From contig NC_134081.1 in assembly GCF_000715075.1 (NCBI RefSeq), forward strand, positions 70,052,153 to 70,116,152: a DNA stretch of 64,000 nt, given 5' to 3'. The notes below the pieces were generated by a model, which was given only the letters and a program-made list of their open reading frames with translations, was not told the origin of the DNA and did no database searches. Below, piece by piece: positions 56,612-64,000 of this stretch (the first letter of the stretch is position 1; the number at the start of each line of letters is the position of its first letter). The DNA is from Nicotiana tabacum (Eukaryota; Streptophyta; Magnoliopsida; Solanales; Solanaceae). The translations under genes were made by a program, and so were the position numbers.

Positions 56612-58094
56612 TTTGTTCGTCCTCTAACAAACCATCACTATAGTAGACGAAACAAAATTAAGCTCTTATCATTCAAAGCATACTACACCTATGACCATGG
56701 TCATTTGCCACAATTAGGCTCTAGAATATGCATCATATGCACTTCCCTTTACTTGTGCCATTCTTTTAAAAATATTCAAACAAAGACAACATGCTCACAA
56801 CAATCCTAACCTCAAAAACCGACTCAATGTCACAATGCACTCATGGCTTGAACACCCAACATCATAGAGAAGTCTAATAACGTTACCTATCCCTCGTGAA
56901 ACCATGTGCCCTCACAACAAGAACAAGAGAGCGAGTTCAATCCACACATTCGAATCTCATGATCAAATATATTTTAATGACTCACATATATCAAAGAAAA
57001 TCGCTCACTCTCACAGAGAAGTCACATGCATGCAATTGGTACCATAGACTTGACCTTAATGTAGATCTCTACTAATGTAAGCTCGCTCGATCTAAAATCA
57101 ATTAGGACTTTTTCATGGTTGTAATGTGGGCTAAGGGAAGGGTAGGATATATTTTAGGAATAGTGACTCAACCTCCTAAGCACTTTAACACATCATCAAA
57201 TAACTTAAGCGCAAATTCTTCAACACCACTTTAATTTCACAAATAATATCACCCCCAACAATATTTTCTCTTTCTTTAAGCACTACTTTAATTCATACCC
57301 ACTAGCAAGAACAAGACAACAATTTATTCATCTATATTTATTCCAAATTTTTTTTTTCAACTATTTTTTTTAATTTTCGCTAGTGGTGTATTATTTTATA
57401 AAACAAGTTTTTTTTTTGATAAATTCCGCTAGTGTTGTATTATTTTACAAAACAAGTGTACCTTTCTTCCTTTTATTGGTTCCACTCAAAAGTCACCCCA
57501 CACTTAGTCCCTTCTTACTTCTTTTAGCACTCATCTAACAATTAAAGTGCTTTAAGAGGTAAAAGGATCAAAACAATATCAATTAAGAATAAAAAGTGTA
57601 TAGGCTTGTAACGTGGGTACCTGATAAATTCCGCTAGTGTTGTATTATTTTACAAAACAAGTGTACCTTTCTTCCTTTTATTGGTTCCACTCAAAAGTCA
57701 CCCCACACTTAGTCCCTTCTTACTTCTTTTAGCACTCATCTAACAATTAAAGTGCTTTAAGAGGTAAAAGGATCAAAACAATATCAATTAAGAATAAAAA
57801 GTGTATAGGCTTGTAACGTGGGTACCAAATAAAAGTCAATAAGCTCAAAATGGTTAACTAGGGATAAATTTTATTTGTGATAAGCAATAAGCTCAAAAAG
57901 ATCAAAGAAAGCCTAAAATCATTTTTTAAACCGAGCATCACCTCAAATTTCGCTTCAACTCACATACCGGGCAAGTTCTAGACACAAGTACAATACATGG
58001 ACTACACAAAAACCTCACCACACATGGCACATGACTCATTAAGGACGATCACATTCCGACTCTCAAGCAATGCAAGTATTCACGGAGCCACGAG
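56612..58094. other. Athila-like 3' spacer
   Basis: A non-coding stretch between the purine tract and the 1.25-kb duplication. It contains a two-copy 205-bp tandem duplication at 57418-57827. No env-like frame was recognised. Confidence 0.6.
57418..57827. repeat. 205-bp tandem duplication
   Basis: 57418-57622 and 57623-57827 are near-identical, both starting GATAAATTCCGCTAGTG and ending ACGTGGGTAC. The near identity points to a recent event. Confidence 0.95.
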
Positions 58095-60598
58095 ATATTA
58101 AGCATTAAGCGCAAAGTGAACACGAGTAAAGAAAACGAGAAATAGTCGTCACAAAACATGCTATCTAATATATAAAGGCATCAAGATTAACATCACAATA
58201 TAGGGGAGATACTACACATGCCAAAGCATAAGTATGTTACTATGAAATAAATCAAGGGGGCTTAGGTTCATCATTCTTCCTCCTTTTATTTCCTAAATTC
58301 CTAATCTATTCTTAAAAAAAACTATTACTGCCTGGTTCAAAATACATCCCATGGAAAAGAACCGAGGCACAAAGAAAAATCACAGAAGATTATTATTACC
58401 TAAAAAAAAAATTTTACTAACTACTTTTCTGCTTTTCTTTAGTTTTCTGTCAATCTTCTAATACTAAGACTAATTTCAGAAATCAAATGAAAATCTTTTG
58501 TGTTTTTCTAAGGACCTTAATCTCTCGAGAGAACTGTCCAGGTAGTCCGTCGTCGGGAAAAGTCCTTTATTTTCTACGACTACACATAACAATGAACTGA
58601 GAGTTACTCCATATAGATGACATTTACTAACTATTACAGGCCATTAATCCAGTGAATATTACAGCCCTCAACAGTATCAAAATCAACAAAAATTATAACA
58701 GTTAAGTACATTCATCCACAAGCATAAGGATAACACCCACCCCATATTTAAAACCGTGCTTTGCCCCCAATGCACACAAATAACGTAAAGTAGGATGAGA
58801 AGAAACTCCCCTCAAGTCAAAGTGGAAGGCAAATTTGTGTGTAATTGTGTTTTGGCATAGGATGTGTTAAAATATAACACTTACCTATGCGTGCGAGCTT
58901 GGACGCGACGCATCCCCACTGTTTTCTCTGAAATTGATTGGACGCGATGTGGACGCGATAGGCAGACTTCACTGCCTTGAGCAATTGGTCCGTCAATTTT
59001 TGTATGCTGAGGGGGATGCGACGCATCCACCCTGTTTTCCCATATCTGGACCCCTTTTTTAATATTTTTTTTAAAATATATACATACAAGATCTAATTCC
59101 TAAATACAGGACTTGGGTGGCCTCCCAAGAAGTGCCTGATTTAACGTCGCGGCACGACGCAACATGTTCTTCACGCCTCCACCAAATCCATCGAGGTCTT
59201 GTGACGTGCAATGTCACCACCCCAATAGTGGTTTACTCTCTGGCCATTTACCAAGAATGTCGCATTGGAACTCGTATCACGTAATTCCACCGCCCCATAA
59301 GGTTTTACACTAACCACTTCAAACGGAGCCGACCATCGAGATTTAAAATATTAAGCATTAAGCGCAAAGTGAACACGAGTCAAGAAAACGAGAAATAGTC
59401 ATCACAAAACATGCTATCTAATATATAAAGGTATCAAGATTAACATCACAATATAGGGGAGATACTACACATGCCAAAGCATAAGTATGTTACTATGAAA
59501 TAAGTCAAGGGCGCTTAGGTTCATCATTCTTCCTCCTATTATTTCCTAAATTCCTAATCTATTCTTAAAAAAAACTATTACTGCCTGGTTCAAAATACAT
59601 CCCATGGAAAAGAACCGAGGCACAAAGAAAAACCACAGGAGATTATTATTACCTTAAAAAAAAATTTTACTAACTACTTTTCTGCTTTTCTTTAGTTTTC
59701 TGTCAATCTTCTAATACTAACACTAATTTCAAAAATCAAATGAAAATCTTTTTGTGTTTTTCTAAGGACCTTAATCTCTCGAGAGAACTGTCCAGGTAGT
59801 CCGTCGTCGGGAAAAGTCCTTTATTTTCTACGACTACACATAACAATGAACTGAGAGTTACTCCATATAGATGACATTTACTAACTATTACAGGCCATTA
59901 ATCCAGTGAATATTACAGCCCTCAACAGTATCAAAATCAACAAAAATTGTAACAGTTAAGTACATTCATCCACAAGCATAAGGATAACCCCCACCCCACA
60001 TTTAAAACCGTGCTTTGCCCCCAATGCACACAAATAACGTAAAGTAGGATGAGAAGAAACTCCCCTCAAGTCAAAGTGGAAGGCAAATTTGTGTGTAATT
60101 GTGTTTTGGCATAGGATTTGTTAAAATATAACACTTAACTGTGCGTGCGAGCTTGGACACGACGCATCCCCACTGTTTTCTCTGAAATTGGTTGGACGCG
60201 ATGTGGACGCGATAGGCAGACTTCACTGCCTTGAGCAATTGGTCCGTCAATTTTTGTATGCTGAGGGGGATGCGACGCATCCACCCTGTTTTCCCATATC
60301 TGGATCCCTTTTTTAAATTTTTTTTAAATATATACATACAAGATCTAATTCCTAAATACAGGACTTGGGCGGCCTCCCAAGAAGCGCCTGATTTGACGTC
60401 GCGACACGACGCAACATGTTCTTCACGCCTCCACCAAATCCATCGAGGTCTTGTGACGTGCAATGTCACCACCCCAATAGTGTTTTACTCTCTGGCCATT
60501 TACCAAGAATGTCGCATTGGAACTCGTATCACGTAATTCCACCGCCCCATGAGGTTTCACACTAACCACTTCAAACGGACCCGACCATCGAGATTTAA
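58095..60598. repeat. 1.25-kb tandem duplication in the Athila-like element
   Basis: 58095-59347 and 59348-60598 are direct copies, both starting ATATTAAGCATTAAGCG and ending GACCATCGAGATTTAA. A few substitutions and small indels separate them. Copy 2 ends inside the pol gene, so copy 1 holds a second, detached pol C-terminus (about 59170-59346). The palindrome GGATGCGACGCATCC is present in both (59014 and 60268). Confidence 0.95.
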
Positions 60599-62401
60599 GC
60601 TTTCCTGGAAAAAGCTTTAGCCTCGAATTAAACAAGAGAACCTCTTGACCTGGCTCAAACTCACGATGTTGGATATGCTTATCATGCCACCTCTTTGTCT
60701 TTTCTTTATACAATTTGGCATTTTCATACGCATGCAATCGAAATTCATCAAGCTCGTTGAGTTGTAGCAATCTCTTCTCACCGGCCAAGTCCATCTCCAT
60801 ATTTAGCTTTTTAATCGCCCAATAGGCTTTGTGTTTAAGCTCAACAGGCAAGTGGAACGCCTTCCCATAAACCAACCTGTACGGAGAAGTACCTATGGGG
60901 ATCTTGTATGCAGTGTGATATGCCCATAATGCATCATCCAGCTTTCCGGCCCAGTCCTTTCTATTCCCACTTACTGTTTTCTCCAAAATCTGCTTTACCT
61001 CTCTGTTGGAAACTTCTACTTGACCACTCGTTTGGGGATGATAGGCAGTGGAAACCTTATGCTTAACTCCATACTTTGCAAGAACATTATTCAGCAATTT
61101 GTTACAAAAGTGAGTTCCCCTCTGTCGCTTATTAACACTCTTGGAGTCCCAAAGCACGTGAAGATGTGCTTCTTTACAAAGCTTACCGCTACCTTTGCGT
61201 CATTAGTAGGAAGAGCAATGGCCTCCACCCACTCAGAAACATAGTCGACCGCCACCAAGATGTACCTGTGACCATTAGAATATGGGAATGGTCTCATGAA
61301 ATCAATCCCCCAAACATCAAAAAGCTCTACTGCCAGAATATTTTGCAAGGGCATCTCGTGCTTCCTTGTGATAGTTCCGGTTCTTTGGCATCTGTCACAA
61401 TATTTAACAAAGACATGTGCATCCTTAAATAATTTTGGCCAATAGAAGCCTGATTGTAGCACTTTTTGGGCGGTTATATCCCCGCCGTGATGACCTCCAT
61501 ATGGCGAAGCATGGCAATCATGCAGTATAGCATTCATCTCTTCCTCAGGAACACACCTTCGCACCAATTGATCCGCGCACTGCCTATATAAGAATGGCTC
61601 ATCCCACATGTAGAGTCTCACATCATGTAAGAATCTTCTTCTATTGTCAAGTGTCAATTCTAGTGGCATCACCCCACTTGCAATAAAATTCACATAATCT
61701 GCATACCATGGGGCTTCACCTAAGGTGACTTCTAATAACTGCTCATCAGGAAATGTTTCTTTGATTGACCCTCCTTCAGCTACATGGTTCTGACTTTCTA
61801 ATCTGGACAAGTGATCAGTCACTTGATTTTCTGTCCCTTTTCGATCTCGGATCTCTAAGTCAAATTCTTGCAAGAGGAGGACCCAACGAATCAGCCTCGG
61901 CTTGGCATCTTTCTTTTCAAACAAGTATCTGATAGCTGAATGATCTGTGTAAATGATGACTTTGGTTCCCACTAGATAGGATCTGAACTTGTCAAACGCC
62001 CACACCACTGCAAGCAACTACTTTTCAGTAACTGTATAATTCATCTGAGCTGGATTCATAGTTTTGCTCGCATAATAAATGGAGTGAAAGATTTTATCCC
62101 TTTTTTACCCCAAAACAGCTCCGATTGCTATGTCACTTGCATCGCACATCAACACAAATGATTGCGCCCAATCTGGGCCAATGATAATTGGTGCAGTCAC
62201 CAACCTTCCCTTCAGCTCCTCAAATGCTCTCAGACAGGCATCATCAAATTTGAAGGGCACATCTTTCTCATGAAGCCTACACAAAGGAGAAGAAATTTTC
62301 AAAAAATCTTTAATAAAACGACGATAAAAACCTGCATGGCCCAAGAAACTGCGAATGCCTTTGACGGATGTCGGTGGGGGGAAGAGGTTGGACAAGTTCA
62401 C
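60423..62401 (-). pseudogene. Athila-like pol: RT end, RNase H and integrase
   Basis: Read from 62401 down. RT end SVKGIRSFLGHAGFYRRF. RNase H: VLMCDASD and [13 protein letters not shown]. Integrase zinc region [11 protein letters not shown] with CDRCQRTG; core [18 protein letters not shown], and [10 protein letters not shown] with the Glu present. The C-terminus [12 protein letters not shown] ends DLVEA. Breaks: TAA near 62106, TAG near 62018 and one frameshift near 61120. The frame is cut at 62402 by the next LTR, so the upstream RT is missing here. The integrase catalytic residues are all retained, unlike in Gypsy-1 and Gypsy-2. It is non-autonomous as it stands. Confidence 0.88.
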
Positions 62402-64000
62402 TGTCACGACCCAACTGGAGGGTCATGACTAGCACCCGGGCCATACTTGCCGAGCACCAACGTACATTTTATCTAACCTTCCTTATTATCTTTAAGGGCC
62501 GACAAGATCAATATAAATAGTAGACATGGATCATGAACATCCAACAATGAAAGATAATGTCATGAACATACATATAACATGGGACGACAAGACTGTCAAG
62601 AAACTATATATAAGGTACGAGCTATCATGATGCCATGAAAGACTATACAACAAAAATCAGCCGAAAAGGCATTCTAAACCATACATAAGTCGACACATGT
62701 CTATGAGCCTCTAAAAGAACATAAGTGCTACAACATTGCCGGAACAGGGCCCCGACATACCCATAAGGTCTATAACAAAAATACATACCAAGACCACGGC
62801 AAGTCCGGAGAAGGGATCTCGCCAATAACCGCTGAACTGGACAGCCTACTGTGGTGGGGGAGCTACGTCTACCTATCTATCAGGACCTGCAGCACGACAT
62901 GCAGCGTCCACAAATAAAAAGGACGTCAGTACGAATAAAGTACTGAGTATGTGAGGCAAGAAAGCATAAGTAAGAACAGTAATGTAAACATGGATAGAGA
63001 ATATACAACCTGTGACATCTGGGTACCTCTGAGGGCTACTGACATGAAATACATGATACATACATATATATACATAAACTTTTAAAACATACGCCTTTGT
63101 GGGCATCACCATCATCATATCGTACCCGGCCATAATAGGCTCGGTAAAACGTACCCGGCCATCATAGGGCTCGGTAGAATCGTACCCGGCCACGTGGAGC
63201 TCGGTAAAACCCAACTGATCAGTGGTTGCACAATAGGTGCCATACCCAGCCAACTATAGCGCGGCTCGGTAGAGTAAAATAGATACATATATATGATGCA
63301 TGCTGGACTCATTGGAATCATATTTTGAACCTTTCGGAGTGACGTAAGGTCGGTATCCTTCGTACACGTTATTAGGATTAACTCTTCATCAAGAAACTTA
63401 TAAGAATCAGGAACTACCAACAACATTGATAATATAAGAATAAGAGAAGTAACATCAATACCAATCGTTTCATAAGAAGGGCAACAATGTAAGTACTGCT
63501 AGCTTCTAAGAGTAGAGTATCTTTGGGAGCTCGTTCATTATATTATGTACAATCGGAGTCGTGCAAAAGAATGAAGGGGATAGACTCACATACCTTGTAT
63601 ATACTGCCCAACCTCAAGCTATGCAAATATCACGACTCCTTAGTCTACAATAAGACAAATGACACTATCATTATCGTTTAAGCGTCGTAACTATTATGTA
63701 TCGACCACAACCTATTTTACGATGAAACGGACAGTACCTCCCCTATTTATATGACTTCCCACAAGTCAATACAATCACCAAACAGCCCAAACAACATCAT
63801 TAATAATCATATTGAGCCTCCAAAATAGTCCACCAACCAACAACATTACTACCAAGCTTTTCGATATATATTTCACAAGTTCTAGCTTCAACGACTTAGC
63901 TGCAACTTGGATAATCTTAAATATATATAGAGTAAGAGGTTCCTTACCTTTAAACAGAAAGAAAAACTCCAATTTGACCTTAATTTTCCACGAAATATCC
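62402..64000 (-). mobile_element. Partial LTR (chromovirus-type start), runs off the window
   Basis: It starts TGTCACGACCCAACTGG, like the plus-strand starts of the chromovirus LTRs, directly after pol of the Athila-like element. TTCAC at 62397-62401 should be its left target duplication. No pol frame is seen to 64000. It is a different family from Gypsy-1 and Gypsy-2, since the sequence soon diverges. Confidence 0.7.
63118..63275. repeat. About 30-bp tandem units (GTACCCGGCC...CTCGGTA)
   Basis: Units begin GTACCCGGCCA at 63122, 63150 and 63182, with a diverged one at about 63242 (ATACCCAGCCA). Each ends GCTCGGTA. They lie within the terminal LTR. Confidence 0.85.

Larger units (their letters stand above)
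55225..62401 (-). mobile_element. Athila-like Ty3/gypsy element, 3' two thirds
   Basis: The 3' LTR is 55225-56590, with the sense strand minus, and the purine tract at 56591-56611. Next, reading rightwards, are a non-coding spacer with tandem duplications and the pol 3' part (60423-62401). The 5' part of pol, gag and the 5' LTR are not in the window because another LTR begins at 62402. The left target duplication would be AATAG (55220-55224). Confidence 0.8.

Overview
The window is plant nuclear DNA, most likely from a Solanaceae species close to tobacco (Nicotiana). One intron-rich kinase gene lies in a sea of transposable elements. The kinase has the residue numbering of tobacco OSAK, the Ty3/gypsy LTRs are of a chromodomain (Tekay/Del-like) type, and the LINE and MITE remnants are of kinds I recognise from Solanaceae. 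Species is an inference; no search could be run. Layout, left to right: a decayed Mutator-like (MULE) transposase on the minus strand (380-3058); palindromic-box repeats and nested hAT-like MITEs (about 3180-5230); one Ty3/gypsy-like LTR with primer site and a broken gag start (7114-8160); the only gene I regard as intact, a nine-exon SnRK2 kinase of 353 aa (13694 down to 10159, minus strand); a long foldback element (14156-15524) directly upstream of that gene; and a complete minus-strand Ty3/gypsy chromovirus, here Gypsy-1 (15533-25913, target duplication AAAAA), inserted at the foldback's outer end. Then comes a MITE (25956-26664).

From 27358 to 50545 lies a stack of elements that can be unwrapped with target-site duplications. 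A small Ty1/copia element (ATACT) holds a chromovirus, Gypsy-2 (30355-49881, CATAT). Gypsy-2's two LTRs each hold a solo LTR: A at 30515-33557 (ATATA) and B at 43139-48987 (ACTTA). B in turn holds solo LTR C at 43379-46388 (CTTCG/CTGCG).

From 50546 to 55224 there are LINE 3' ends, MITEs, microsatellites, a CACTA-like remnant with a tRNA-Gly-like relic, and one weak candidate 5' exon. From 55225 to 62401 lies the 3' LTR and most of the pol gene of an Athila-like Ty3/gypsy element, with internal tandem duplications. It is broken at 62402 by another LTR that runs off the window.

Functionally, only the SnRK2 kinase looks capable of a host role (osmotic-stress signalling). All transposon reading frames I read carry stops, frameshifts or lost catalytic residues. 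The most notable patterns are: (1) an array of CGCA-nn-TGCG-like words that starts about 690 nt from the 5' end of all seven chromovirus-type LTRs; (2) a shared Glu-to-Lys change at the third catalytic position of the integrase in two independent chromovirus insertions; (3) an apparent GC-AG intron in the kinase; and (4) a kinase promoter next to a large foldback and to a same-strand 3' LTR. I found no wholly new gene system and do not claim one. Coordinates of splice sites, LTR ends and target duplications were read by hand.
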